Assembly (NCBI GenBank): GCA_052273485.1
Contig: DAVZID010000029.1
Span: forward strand, 1 to 38,694
DNA length: 38,694 nucleotides
Origin: Anthropogastromicrobium sp052273485
Lineage (GTDB): Bacteria; Bacillota; Clostridia; Lachnospirales; Lachnospiraceae
Direction: 5' to 3'
Below the pieces are notes generated by a model. That model worked only from the letters and a program-made list of their open reading frames with translations. It ran no database searches and was not told the DNA's origin. The translations under genes were made by a program, and so were the position numbers. This document shows positions 7,191 to 15,602 of the stretch, piece by piece. Position 1 is the stretch's first letter. Every line of letters begins with the position of its first letter.

Positions 7191-7262
7191 TTAATGTGAT
7201 CTGATAATGGTAGAAATGTTTTGTCGGGACAGTGTGAAGAAAACCGGGGAAAGGAGAGAAAT

Positions 7263-8249
7263 ATGGCAACGCTGAAAGATGTGGCGAAGGCTTCCGGACT
7301 GACAGTGGGAACTGTTTCCAGAGTTTTAAACAATAGGGGATATATAAGTGATAAGACAAGAGAGAAAGTGTATCAGGTAATGAAGGAACTGAATTACCAG
7401 CCAAATGAAATGGCACGTTCTCTTTCGAAGCAGAAGAACAATACAATAGGGATTATTCTGCCACAGATCGAGCATCCCTATTTTGCAAAAGTTCTGGCTC
7501 GTCTGGAACGAGAGGCTACAAAGCGAGGATATCGTACAACTTTATTTGTCTCCAAAAACAAGGAAGAACGCGAAGAGGAATGCATTGAGATGTGCAAAAG
7601 CTCCCGAGTGGCAGGTGTAGTATTGTGCAGTGGCTGCTTTGGCACGGAGAAATTTGCAGGACTTGATTTTCCGTTAATTACACTGGAGCGATCCATTGAT
7701 CAGGCAACATCAGGTGTTGAGTGTGACAATTATCAGGGCGGTGTGTTGGCCACAGAGCTTTTGATTAAAAAGGGTTGTCGAAAGTTGATGTATATCGGAG
7801 GCTTAAGCGCAGGTGAGGATGTTGCCATGCCAGCGGATTTTCGTGAAGTTGGATTTCGTGATACTTGTGAAAAGTATCAGGTGGAAAATTTGGTGATGGT
7901 AACGGATAAGGAGCAGTTTGATACGCTAGAATACTACAGCTTTGTGAGAAAAAAGATTGAAGAAAATCCAGATGTAGATGGTGTATTTGCAAGCTCGGAT
8001 ATCATCGGTGCATATGTGCTTCAGGCTTGCCGTGATCTGAACATTCGTGTCCCTCAGGATGTGAAAATAGTAGGCTTTGATGATGTGAATATTGCACAGT
8101 TTACGACACCAGGTTTGACAACAATTCATCAGCCAGTGGAACAGATGGCAGAACAGGCAATTTCAGATATCGCATTGATCGATGCAGGAAAGGTAGTTCC
8201 GTCCAGAACGGTATTTCCGGTAACACTCGTGGAGCGAGGAACGACCTGA
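7263..8249 (+). CDS. LacI-family transcriptional regulator of the sugar operon
   Basis: 328 aa. The N-terminal LacI helix-turn-helix and hinge are typical (MATLKDVAKASGLTVGTVSR, then VLNN). A periplasmic-binding-protein-like effector domain runs from about residue 60 (NNTIGIILPQIEHPYFAKVL) to the end (VGFDDVNIAQFTTPGLTTIH). I chose the ATG at 7263, after GGAGAGAAAT, because the family starts at this MATLKDVA; an in-frame upstream ATG at 7221 adds 14 unrelated residues. A terminator follows, and two LacI-type operators precede the downstream sugar transporter operon. So it most likely represses that operon until a sugar is bound. Confidence 0.93.
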   Translation: MATLKDVAKASGLTVGTVSRVLNNRGYISDKTREKVYQVMKELNYQPNEMARSLSKQKNNTIGIILPQIEHPYFAKVLARLEREATKRGYRTTLFVSKNKEEREEECIEMCKSSRVAGVVLCSGCFGTEKFAGLDFPLITLERSIDQATSGVECDNYQGGVLATELLIKKGCRKLMYIGGLSAGEDVAMPADFREVGFRDTCEKYQVENLVMVTDKEQFDTLEYYSFVRKKIEENPDVDGVFASSDIIGAYVLQACRDLNIRVPQDVKIVGFDDVNIAQFTTPGLTTIHQPVEQMAEQAISDIALIDAGKVVPSRTVFPVTLVERGTT

Positions 8250-8315
8250 TGGAATCAAGATAAATAGAAAGAACTAGATAGAAATAGAAGTAAATAGTTA
8301 CAAATAAATTTAAGA

Positions 8316-8363
8316 AGATTGTTGCATAGTGAGCAGTGTACTCACGTGCAATGATCTTTTTTT
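8316..8363 (+). terminator. intrinsic terminator of the LacI-type gene
   Basis: Stacked stems AGAT/ATCT, TTGCA/TGCAA and GTGAG/CTCAC with a 7-base loop, followed by seven T. Confidence 0.85.
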
Positions 8364-8405
8364 GTATATATTGAATATGAGTATACAATTACAAGTTTGA
8401 AAAGA

Positions 8406-8421
8406 TCGCAAACGGTTATTA
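8406..8421. promoter_or_regulatory. candidate distal LacI-type operator
   Basis: TCGCAAACGGTTATTA contains the AAnCGnTT core with the central CG of LacI/CcpA-family operators. It resembles the reverse complement of the site at 8579. The spacing of about 180 bp would allow looping. Confidence 0.4.
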
Positions 8422-8578
8422 TAAGAAAATTCGGAATTTTTCGAAAAAACAGCATGATGATTACGTTTCTTTGAATATTTATTGAAAAAGATGTAAAACA
8501 TTACTGGCATAGTGCACAAATAAACGATACATAAATCATATAAAACTAACAAAATGCATTTTATACAAAAGAAAAATA

Positions 8579-8594
8579 TGATAACCGCTTGACA
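8579..8594. promoter_or_regulatory. candidate LacI-type operator overlapping the -35 box
   Basis: TGATAACCGCTTGACA fits the pseudo-palindrome TGnnAAnCGnTTnnCA. It covers the -35 hexamer of the sugar operon promoter, so bound repressor would block RNA polymerase. CcpA binding is an alternative. Confidence 0.5.
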
Positions 8595-8617
8595 TAGCAA
8601 AAGTGTAGTGCTAGAAT
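8589..8617 (+). promoter_or_regulatory. promoter of the sugar ABC operon
   Basis: Consensus -35 TTGACA (8589-8594), 17-base spacer, -10 TAGAAT (8612-8617). The rest of the 430-base interval 8250-8681 holds only the terminator and operator sites listed here and AT-rich sequence. Confidence 0.75.
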
Positions 8618-8681
8618 GAGGGCATAAACAAAGAGAACGTCCACGAACGAGACAGGACGTAAAAATAGGAGGAAAACAATT

Positions 8682-9938
8682 ATGAAAAGAAAAGCAACCG
8701 TAGCACTTACACTCGCAGCAGCAATGGCAGCAACCGCAGTTCCGGCAATGGCAGATGATAAGGTAAGCATCACCATTTTCAACTCTAAGATGGAGATTCA
8801 GAGCCAGTTTGAGGAGATGGCAGAAAAGTATGCTGAGGATAATGGAATCAATGTTGAGGTTTATTACTCAAATGATACCGTAGCAGCTCATTTGGCAACC
8901 AAGTATTCTTCTGGTGATCCATACACACTGGCAATGGTAGATGCAAAGGATATCTATTCACTTGCAAAGGATCATGCAATTGACATGAGTGATCAGGAGT
9001 GGGTAAAGAATACCAACTATGCAATCGGAATTGACGATCAGATCAATGGTTTTCCGATGTGTGTTGAGGCTCGTGGTCTGATTTACAATGCAGATGCAAT
9101 CGAAGCAATTACTGGTGAAACATTTAACCCAGAAGATTACAAGACACTTGATTCCTTTAAGGAGTTGATTGAGCAGTTAAAGGAAGGTGGCATGGAGACT
9201 CCTACTGGTATCATGAAGGAGGACTGGTCTTTAGCAGCTCACTTCCTGACACAAGTAGCAGAGGAGCAGCCAGATGTAGAGGAGTTTATTACAAAGCTCT
9301 ATGAGGGTGAAGCAGATCTGATTAATGATGAGAAATTCAATTCTCTGATGGATTTCTTTGATGTAATGATGGAGAACAATTACGCAAAGGATTCTGCAAT
9401 CGCAGCTGAGCGTGAAGTAACTGAGATGATGTTAGCTGAGGGAGAAATTGCCTTCATGTTTGGTGGTAACTGGGATTGGTCCGTAATCAACGCATATGAT
9501 TACACTGAGAACATGGGTATGATGCCAGTTCCGCAGAATACAGATGATGGTTCTAATGAGAAGCTTGTTGGCGGCGGTTCTAAGTATTTCATGATCGATT
9601 CTTCTGACAATACAACAGATGAGCAGCGTCAGGCAGCATTAGACTTCTTAGAGTGGCTTGCAGATTCCGAAGAAGGTCAGGCATTTATTGCTGATGACTG
9701 TGCACTTGTTCCTGCATTCTCCAACAATGAGAATGAAGTAGCAGATCCGCTTGGAAAGTCTGTTAAGAAGTATGCAGATGAGGGCGCTATGATTGACAAC
9801 TACAACTACATGCCAGATGATCATATCTCTCTGTGTGGTGCAATCTTCCAGAAGTATCTTGCAGGACAGATGGATCGTGCAGAGTTTGCAACTGAGATTG
9901 AAGACTACTGGAAGTCTACAGACGTTGTAGAGCACTGA
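8682..9938 (+). CDS. sugar ABC transporter substrate-binding protein
   Basis: 418-aa extracellular solute-binding protein of family 1 (maltose/oligosaccharide type). The signal peptide is MKRKATVALTLAAAMAATAV, ending in an AxA site (AMA, then DDKVS), with no lipobox cysteine. The mature part has family features: SSGDPYTLAMVDAKDIYSL near the start, IAFMFGGNWDWSV late, and the SEEGQAFIADD tail. An AGGAGG precedes the ATG. It heads an operon with two permeases and a GH13 enzyme, under a LacI-type regulator. The substrate is probably sucrose or a short alpha-glucan, inferred only from the enzyme. Three hairpins follow the stop codon and may keep it more highly expressed than the permeases. Confidence 0.92.
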   Translation: MKRKATVALTLAAAMAATAVPAMADDKVSITIFNSKMEIQSQFEEMAEKYAEDNGINVEVYYSNDTVAAHLATKYSSGDPYTLAMVDAKDIYSLAKDHAIDMSDQEWVKNTNYAIGIDDQINGFPMCVEARGLIYNADAIEAITGETFNPEDYKTLDSFKELIEQLKEGGMETPTGIMKEDWSLAAHFLTQVAEEQPDVEEFITKLYEGEADLINDEKFNSLMDFFDVMMENNYAKDSAIAAEREVTEMMLAEGEIAFMFGGNWDWSVINAYDYTENMGMMPVPQNTDDGSNEKLVGGGSKYFMIDSSDNTTDEQRQAALDFLEWLADSEEGQAFIADDCALVPAFSNNENEVADPLGKSVKKYADEGAMIDNYNYMPDDHISLCGAIFQKYLAGQMDRAEFATEIEDYWKSTDVVEH

Positions 9939-9941
9939 TAA

Positions 9942-10047
9942 TATCAAACATTTGATAGATGATGCTTCCTTATAGTATAAGTATAATAGGAAGGAAGACA
10001 TTACCCCTATAGAGGCTGTCCGCTGATGACAGGCAGCGGACAGCCTC
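9942..10047 (+). other. three hairpins between binding-protein and permease genes
   Basis: TATCAAA/TTTGATA (9942-9957), CTTCCT/AGGAAG (9965-9993) and a 13-bp perfect stem (10012-10024 with 10035-10047). No long T-run follows the last. Such structures after a binding-protein gene usually stabilise the upstream message or partly stop transcription. The last hairpin overlaps a possible ATG at 10026, arguing against that start for the permease. Confidence 0.65.
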
Positions 10048-10094
10048 ATGATTTTCTTGATGATAAAACGAATACAGGGAAGGGGATCGTGATC

Positions 10095-10976
10095 ATGGAT
10101 AGAAACACGACAAAATATAAAGTAAAGCAGTACATAATGTTCGCTGGTATCTCCACTGTACTGTTTGCTGCAGTAGTAATTATTCCGTTTATCTACGGTT
10201 TATATTTGACATTTACAAGTTGGGATGGCATTTCAAAGGATAAGCAGTTTGTCGGTTTGGCAAATTATATTGCAACATTTCAGGATACTGCCTACTGGCA
10301 GGCACTTGGAAGAACGGTTATCTATTCTGTGATTTCCGTCATTCTGGTAAATGTGGTTGCATTTTTCCTGGCATATCTGCTGACTAGCGGCATTAAAGGA
10401 CAGAACTTCTTCCGTGCAGGTTTCTTTATTCCAAACCTGATCGGTGGTATTGTTCTTGGTTATGTATGGAAGTTTGTTTTTAACAGAGCACTTGTATCAA
10501 TTGGAAAGGCAGTTTCTATTGGTGCACTTTCAAATTCTTGGCTGGCAACACCGAGCGGTGCAATGGCATGTTTGATTATTGTTTCTGTATGGCAGTATGC
10601 CGGTTACATGATGTTAATTTACGTTGCTGGATTTATGAGTGTACCAAAGAGCCTAAAGGAAGCTGCTCAGATTGATGGATGTACTAGTTTTCAGGCAACA
10701 GTTAATATTATCATCCCACTTATGAGAGCTTCATTTGTACAGTGCTTGTTCCTTACAATCACCAGATGCTTCATGGTATATGATGTAAACTTGTCCTTGA
10801 CAAAGGGTGAGCCATTCAATTCTTCTGTAATGGCAGCAATGCATGTATACAATCAGGCATTTACTTATAAGAATTATGGCCTTGGACAGGCTGAGGCACT
10901 TGTACTGTTTATCGTCTGCGCAATCGTAGGTGTGACACAGGTTTATATTGGTAAGAAAGGGGAGGTGGCAGCATAA
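10095..10976 (+). CDS. sugar ABC transporter permease (MalF/UgpA-type)
   Basis: Inner-membrane permease of about 293 aa with six predicted helices. The EAA loop that contacts the ATPase is clear (LKEAAQIDGCTSFQATVNII). I chose the ATG at 10095, nine bases after AGGGG. The in-frame ATG at 10026 lies inside the 13-bp hairpin and would add unrelated residues. The stop overlaps the next start by one base (TAATG). It forms the membrane channel with the following MalG-type protein. No ATP-binding subunit is encoded nearby, so a shared MsmX-like ATPase is expected elsewhere. Confidence 0.9.
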   Translation: MDRNTTKYKVKQYIMFAGISTVLFAAVVIIPFIYGLYLTFTSWDGISKDKQFVGLANYIATFQDTAYWQALGRTVIYSVISVILVNVVAFFLAYLLTSGIKGQNFFRAGFFIPNLIGGIVLGYVWKFVFNRALVSIGKAVSIGALSNSWLATPSGAMACLIIVSVWQYAGYMMLIYVAGFMSVPKSLKEAAQIDGCTSFQATVNIIIPLMRASFVQCLFLTITRCFMVYDVNLSLTKGEPFNSSVMAAMHVYNQAFTYKNYGLGQAEALVLFIVCAIVGVTQVYIGKKGEVAA

Positions 10977-11836
10977 TGGAAGAAAATAAAAAAGCGGCAC
11001 AGAAAAAGAAAGTTAGCCATGCCATTATAATGGTTGTTTTGATCCTCCTGTTTCTGATGTTTATCTTCCCGTTTATTCTCGTTATTATTAATGCATTTAA
11101 GACAAAGGGTGACATTATGTCTGACCCGATGGCACTGGTTGGTTCTCATGGATTTATTGTAACAAACTTCTCTGATGCGATGAAGAAGATGAATTTTACA
11201 ACATCTTTTACCAACTCACTGATCATCACAGTTTCAGCAACAATTGGAACTATTCTTTTGTCTGCAATGACCGCATTCGTAATTGTAAGAAACAATTGGA
11301 AGGCATGTAAGCTTCTGTTTACCTTAATGATTGCATCTATGGTAATTCCATTCCAGGTTTTGATGATTCCGTTAGTATCATTATATGGTGGTATCTTTGG
11401 TGTCTTAAACAGCCGTATTACCTTAATCCTGATGCATATTGGATTTTCACTTTCCATGGCAACCTTCATGTTCCATGGTGCAATCCATACCAACATCCCG
11501 TTGGAGCTTGAGGAAGCAGCATTCCTTGATGGCTGCAGCAATTGGCAGACCTACTGGAAAATTGTATTCCCACTGTTAAAGCCAACAATCGCAACGGTAG
11601 CGATTATTGATGCAATGGCATTCTGGAATGATTACCTTCTGCCAAGTCTGGTACTCGGACGCAAGGAGCTGTATACACTTCCAATTGCAACACAGGCATT
11701 CTATGGAACTTACTCTACGGATATGGGCCTGGTAATGGCTGCTCTGCTGTTAGCGATGCTGCCGATTCTGATTTTATATCTGTTCCTGCAGCGTTACATC
11801 GTTGAGGGTGTTACCTCCGGTGCAGTAAAGGGATGA
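10976..11836 (+). CDS. sugar ABC transporter permease (MalG/UgpE-type)
   Basis: 286-aa second permease. The basic N-terminus is followed by a strong first helix, and the EAA loop is present (LELEEAAFLDGCSNWQTYWK). The C-terminal segment FLQRYIVEGVTSGAVKG is the usual end of MalG-type carbohydrate permeases. Its ATG overlaps the preceding stop (TAATG), a sign of translational coupling. A terminator at 11863 separates it from the GH13 gene, so that enzyme is probably made from read-through or at a lower level. Confidence 0.93.
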   Translation: MEENKKAAQKKKVSHAIIMVVLILLFLMFIFPFILVIINAFKTKGDIMSDPMALVGSHGFIVTNFSDAMKKMNFTTSFTNSLIITVSATIGTILLSAMTAFVIVRNNWKACKLLFTLMIASMVIPFQVLMIPLVSLYGGIFGVLNSRITLILMHIGFSLSMATFMFHGAIHTNIPLELEEAAFLDGCSNWQTYWKIVFPLLKPTIATVAIIDAMAFWNDYLLPSLVLGRKELYTLPIATQAFYGTYSTDMGLVMAALLLAMLPILILYLFLQRYIVEGVTSGAVKG

Positions 11837-11862
11837 TTTACCAATAAGTTTTATCAAAAGGG

Positions 11863-11896
11863 GTCCAAAATACAAATTTGTTTTGGACTCTTTTTT
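11863..11896 (+). terminator. internal intrinsic terminator before the GH13 gene
   Basis: GTCCAAAA pairs with TTTTGGAC (8 bp), followed by C and TTTTTT. It lies 50 bases before the GH13 start codon, so it can act as a partial terminator within the operon. Confidence 0.8.
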
Positions 11897-11946
11897 CTTT
11901 TAATGAGGACTAGGACTATGAGCATGAGAAAAGGAGAGAACGTGCA

Positions 11947-13830
11947 ATGAATGACATGAAGGAAAAAGACACAATGATAGGTACTCAGGCAACAAAAAAC
12001 GAAGTGATATATAAAGAACGTTTTGCTAAAAAGAAGGATGAGCTTCATGAGCTTTATATGCAGTTGTATGGAAACGATGCGATGTTTGATGAGCTGTGTG
12101 AGCATCTGCATACATTTTATCAGGAGAGAAGCAATGCATTGAAGACGCTTGATGGCAAGCGTGAGGCAGATCCAAACTGGTATAAGAAAAATGATATGCT
12201 CGGCATGATGTTCTACATTGACAATTTCGCTGGCAACATGAAGGGTGTTCAGGGAAAGCTTGATTATCTGGAGAAGAATAATGTCAATTACATTCATCTG
12301 ATGCCATTTCTGGATACACCAAAGGGGCGCTCGGATGGCGGATATGCAGTAGCAGACTTTAGGAAGGTGCAGGAAAACCTGGGAACAATGGAGGATCTTG
12401 AGAATCTGACAGGTGCCTGCCATGAAAAGGGAATTAGCGTGTGTATGGATTTTGTTATGAACCATACCTCTGAGGATCATGAGTGGGCAAAGAAGGCTCG
12501 CAAAGGAGACGGCGAGTACATGAGCCGCTATTTCTTCTTTGACAACAATGTCATTCCGGCTGAGTATGAGAAGACAGTTCCGCAGGTATTCCCGACAACC
12601 GCACCGGGTAACTTTACCTGGCTGCCAGAGATTAATCACTATGTTATGACAACCTTCTATCCGTATCAGTGGGATTTGAATTATAAGAATCCGGTTGTCT
12701 TTAATGAGATGATGTATAACTTCCTTTATTTGGCAAACAAAGGAATTGATATTATCCGTATTGATGCGGTACCATATATATGGAAGGAACTCCATACGAC
12801 ATGCCGAAATCTTCCGCAGGTTCATACGATTGTGCGAATGATGAGACTGATTGGAGAACTTGTCTGCCCTGGCATTTTGCTTTTGGGTGAGGTAGTAATG
12901 GAGCCGGAAAAGGTTGTTCCATACTTTGGAACTGTAGAAAAGCCAGAGTGTCATATGCTGTATAATGTAACAACAATGGCTACTACATGGCATACTGTAG
13001 CAACAAGAGATGTCAGTCTGTTAAAGAAGCAGCTTGATATTGTCAATCGTCTTCCAAAGGACTATGTTTTCTTAAATTATCTGCGCTGCCATGATGATAT
13101 TGGCTGGGGACTTGATTTTGCAACTTTGCAGCAGGAAGGCATTCAGGAGCGTGCGCATAAGCAGTATTTGAATGATTATTTTAGAGGCTATGCCGGTTAC
13201 AGCAACAGCCGCGGTGTTCTCTACAATGAGGATCCGGTGACTGGTGATGCAAGATTTTGTGGAACGACTGCTTCTATGTGCGGCATTGAAAAGGCAAGCT
13301 ATCAGCATGATAAAGAGGCACTTGAGAAGGCCATTCGAATGGATGTTATGCTTCATGCATATATGTTTATGCAGTCTGGAATCCCGGTACTTTACAGTGG
13401 AGATGAGATTGGACAGTTAAACGATTATGCGTACCGCGATGATCCGGATAAGGCACCAGATTCCCGTTATGTGCATCGTGGCAAGATGAACTGGGATGAA
13501 GCGGCAAAGTGTGATGATCCGACTACGATTCCGGGTCAGATTTTTACAAAGCTGAATCAGTTGGAGAAGCTTCGCAAATCTGAGAAGGCATTTATGAGCA
13601 ATGCAGATACCTGGACCGTCGAGACATGGGACAAGAGCATTCTTTGCATTGGTCGCTACTATGATGGCGATAAGATATATGGCTTATTCAACTTTAGTGA
13701 ATTTGATAAGACAGCATGGATCAATGAGAGAGACGGTCTGTATTGCGATTTGCTGACTGGAAGATTAATGGAGGCAGCTGGAGTTAATATTCCGGCATAC
13801 GGCTATATGTGGCTGAAGAAGGTTCGATAA
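11947..13830 (+). CDS. amylosucrase-like GH13 enzyme (GH13_4 type)
   Basis: 627 aa, cytoplasmic (no signal peptide). Layout matches amylosucrases: a helical N-domain to about residue 80, then the (beta/alpha)8 barrel with HLMPFLDTPKGRSDGGYAV (117-135) and FVMNHTSEDHEWA (169-181). The nucleophile is D273 in RIDAV, the acid/base E315 in LLGEVVM, and the third carboxylate D383 in the LRCHDDIGW motif, which is a hallmark of amylosucrase-type enzymes. A small C-terminal beta domain ends the protein. Amylosucrases convert sucrose to an alpha-1,4-glucan and fructose; relatives are sucrose hydrolases, and the two cannot be told apart here. It sits last in the sugar ABC operon with its own AAAGGAGAG site. 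Confidence 0.87.
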   Translation: MNDMKEKDTMIGTQATKNEVIYKERFAKKKDELHELYMQLYGNDAMFDELCEHLHTFYQERSNALKTLDGKREADPNWYKKNDMLGMMFYIDNFAGNMKGVQGKLDYLEKNNVNYIHLMPFLDTPKGRSDGGYAVADFRKVQENLGTMEDLENLTGACHEKGISVCMDFVMNHTSEDHEWAKKARKGDGEYMSRYFFFDNNVIPAEYEKTVPQVFPTTAPGNFTWLPEINHYVMTTFYPYQWDLNYKNPVVFNEMMYNFLYLANKGIDIIRIDAVPYIWKELHTTCRNLPQVHTIVRMMRLIGELVCPGILLLGEVVMEPEKVVPYFGTVEKPECHMLYNVTTMATTWHTVATRDVSLLKKQLDIVNRLPKDYVFLNYLRCHDDIGWGLDFATLQQEGIQERAHKQYLNDYFRGYAGYSNSRGVLYNEDPVTGDARFCGTTASMCGIEKASYQHDKEALEKAIRMDVMLHAYMFMQSGIPVLYSGDEIGQLNDYAYRDDPDKAPDSRYVHRGKMNWDEAAKCDDPTTIPGQIFTKLNQLEKLRKSEKAFMSNADTWTVETWDKSILCIGRYYDGDKIYGLFNFSEFDKTAWINERDGLYCDLLTGRLMEAAGVNIPAYGYMWLKKVR

Positions 13831-13896
13831 GAACAAAAGAGTACAATTGTATATAATGATTCTGAAAAAAGATAAGTAAAATCAAAATCAGATAAG

Positions 13897-13939
13897 AAAA
13901 AGCGTACCTTCCAGAATAAACTGGCGGATACGCTTTTTT
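13897..13939. terminator. bidirectional terminator between GH13 and yfcC genes
   Basis: AAAAAGCGTA (13897-13906) pairs with TACGCTTTTT (13929-13938), with inner CC/GG and CCAG/CTGG stems. A/T tracts on both sides serve the convergent genes. It is a close relative of the terminator at 16955. Confidence 0.85.
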
Positions 13940-13946
13940 GATTGTT

Positions 13947-15467
13947 TTAGAAACCAATTCCAACGGCAATCAGAATAGTTATGATTGCACCAATCATCAA
14001 AACACCAAGAAACTTCCACATAAATTTAATCCAGTTGGACCACTCGATCTTTGCGATCGCTAAGGAACCGATCAGGCAGCCTGATGTCGGAACGATCAGG
14101 TTGGTGAAGGCATCGCCAAGCTGGAATGCAAGAACGCTAGTTTGACGGGAAACACCCAAAAGATCGGCAAGCGGTGCCATGATTGGCATTGTGATGGCAG
14201 CCTGTCCAGAGCCGGATACGACAAAGAAGTTGAATACGGACTGGAACAGATACATCAGTACAGCGGCAAAAGCACCAGACAGATCGGAAAGAGCCTGAGA
14301 AATGGCATACATGATCGTGTTGATGACGGTCGGTGTGGTTGGGTCGGAGCCACCAAGTACCTGCATGATACCCTGTGCCATTGCAACGACAAGTGCAGCA
14401 CCAATCAGATCCTTTGCGCCATCCTTAAAGGAGGAGGCAATGTCGTTTACCTTCATGTTATTTAAGTGGAAAATCACACCGATCACACCGGAAACGATTC
14501 CCATGATAAAGAACTGGGTGGCAATCTCTGCCATGTAGTAGCCCTTTACCATAACACCCCAGATAACCCAGATTACAGTAGCAGCCAAAGTCAGAAGAAC
14601 TAAGATATGACCAATGCCAAACTCATGTCCATCGTCGATACCAGTTTTCTCGTTCTGATCGCGGAAATACTGATCGCTCTTATAGGCAACGGAGATCGTA
14701 GGTGTTTTCTTTACCTTGGATGCATAAAACATGGTCATTCCACATCCGAGTGCGGTGAAGACAACCCACATCACCATACGAAAACCAGCGCCGGAGAATA
14801 CGTCGATGCCTGCGATACCCTGTGCGATTCCGACAGAGAATGGATTCATCCAAGAAGAACCAAAACCAATCTGTGTCGCGACATAGGTGACAAGTACGGC
14901 AATGACGGTATCATAACCAACTGCGACAAACAACGGACAAAGAATCATCGTAAATGGAAGTGCTTCCTCACCCATTCCAAAGACAGCACCGCCTAATGAA
15001 AACAGGACAAAAAGAACCGGGATCAGTAGCTTTTCAGCGCCCCTTGCTTTTTTAATTAGTCCAATCAAGCCAGATTCAATCGCACCGGTTTTGATCATGA
15101 TGCCAAATGCACCGCCAACAACTAACAAAAATGCGATGATCTCCATCGCGGAGCTGTTGACAATTCCGTTGTACATGTAGTTAAAGAAACCAGTTCCACC
15201 GTCGCCGCTAAACAGCGCAACGCCTTCTGTTACGACCTTTCCAGCATCATCTCGTAAATACTGAAAGCTTCCGTCTTTGATGACGGTACGTGTTTTTTCC
15301 ACACCGTTCATCATATACGAAACATCCTGTGTCTCGTAGTAGCCCTTTGGCACAAGGAACGTTAAAATGGCAGCCAGAACAACGACAAAAAAGATAATGA
15401 TGTAGGTGTCTGGTACAGTAAAGCCCTTGTTAAAGGATTTTAAGCCTTCTCCTTTTTTGTGGCTCAT
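13947..15467 (-). CDS. yfcC: YfcC-family membrane carrier (DcuC/AbgT-related)
   Basis: 506-aa polytopic membrane protein of the YfcC family in the ion-transporter superfamily. The N-terminus KGFTVPDTYIIIFFVVVLAA leads into the first helix. GGAFGIMIKTGAIESGL and the late SGSGQAAITMPIMAPLADLL with PTSGCLIG are the re-entrant substrate motifs. The start is the ATG at 15467 (AGGGAG upstream); the frame stays open further upstream without a ribosome site. Members are annotated as putative basic amino acid or C4-dicarboxylate carriers, mostly without experiment. It follows the isoaspartyl dipeptidase gene by 135 bases, so uptake or export of dipeptides or aspartate is a sensible guess. Confidence 0.88.
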   Translation of the reverse strand: MSHKKGEGLKSFNKGFTVPDTYIIIFFVVVLAAILTFLVPKGYYETQDVSYMMNGVEKTRTVIKDGSFQYLRDDAGKVVTEGVALFSGDGGTGFFNYMYNGIVNSSAMEIIAFLLVVGGAFGIMIKTGAIESGLIGLIKKARGAEKLLIPVLFVLFSLGGAVFGMGEEALPFTMILCPLFVAVGYDTVIAVLVTYVATQIGFGSSWMNPFSVGIAQGIAGIDVFSGAGFRMVMWVVFTALGCGMTMFYASKVKKTPTISVAYKSDQYFRDQNEKTGIDDGHEFGIGHILVLLTLAATVIWVIWGVMVKGYYMAEIATQFFIMGIVSGVIGVIFHLNNMKVNDIASSFKDGAKDLIGAALVVAMAQGIMQVLGGSDPTTPTVINTIMYAISQALSDLSGAFAAVLMYLFQSVFNFFVVSGSGQAAITMPIMAPLADLLGVSRQTSVLAFQLGDAFTNLIVPTSGCLIGSLAIAKIEWSNWIKFMWKFLGVLMIGAIITILIAVGIGF

Positions 15468-15481
15468 AGTGAGTCTCCCTT

Positions 15482-15563
15482 CATTTGATAAAATATGGTA
15501 TAAAATGCAATCATAAATCATAGATAAATGAAATGCGCAATGGATAGTGTACCATATCAAATG
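15482..15563. repeat. inverted repeat in the iadA-yfcC spacer
   Basis: CATTTGAT-(AAA)-ATATGGTA at 15482-15500 is complementary to TACCATATCAAATG at 15550-15563, apart from a short bulge. It encloses about 50 AT-rich bases just before the yfcC ribosome site. It may be an mRNA structure controlling yfcC or an operator. Confidence 0.45.
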
Positions 15564-15602
15564 AAAGAAAGAAACCGAAAAACGAAAAAAATCAAAAAAG
15601 AA

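Noticed and set aside
6655..7194. Long cysteine/proline-rich ORFs of 100-180 codons over the repeats
   Set aside because: A 21-bp period keeps several frames open on both strands. The translations are simple repeats without ribosome sites or known domains.
7126..7194. 22-codon leader ORF before the LacI-type gene (ATG after AGGGGTG)
   Set aside because: The predicted transcription start (about 7122) would leave almost no 5' end for its ribosome site, and it is in frame with the repeat artefact.
11854..12993. 379-codon ORF antisense to the GH13 gene
   Set aside because: It mirrors a well-supported enzyme gene, has no family features and arises from codon bias on the other strand.
13947..15560. 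Upstream extension of the yfcC reading frame to 15560
   Set aside because: The extra 31 residues have no family similarity, cross the inverted repeat and lack a ribosome site; the ATG at 15467 has AGGGAG.
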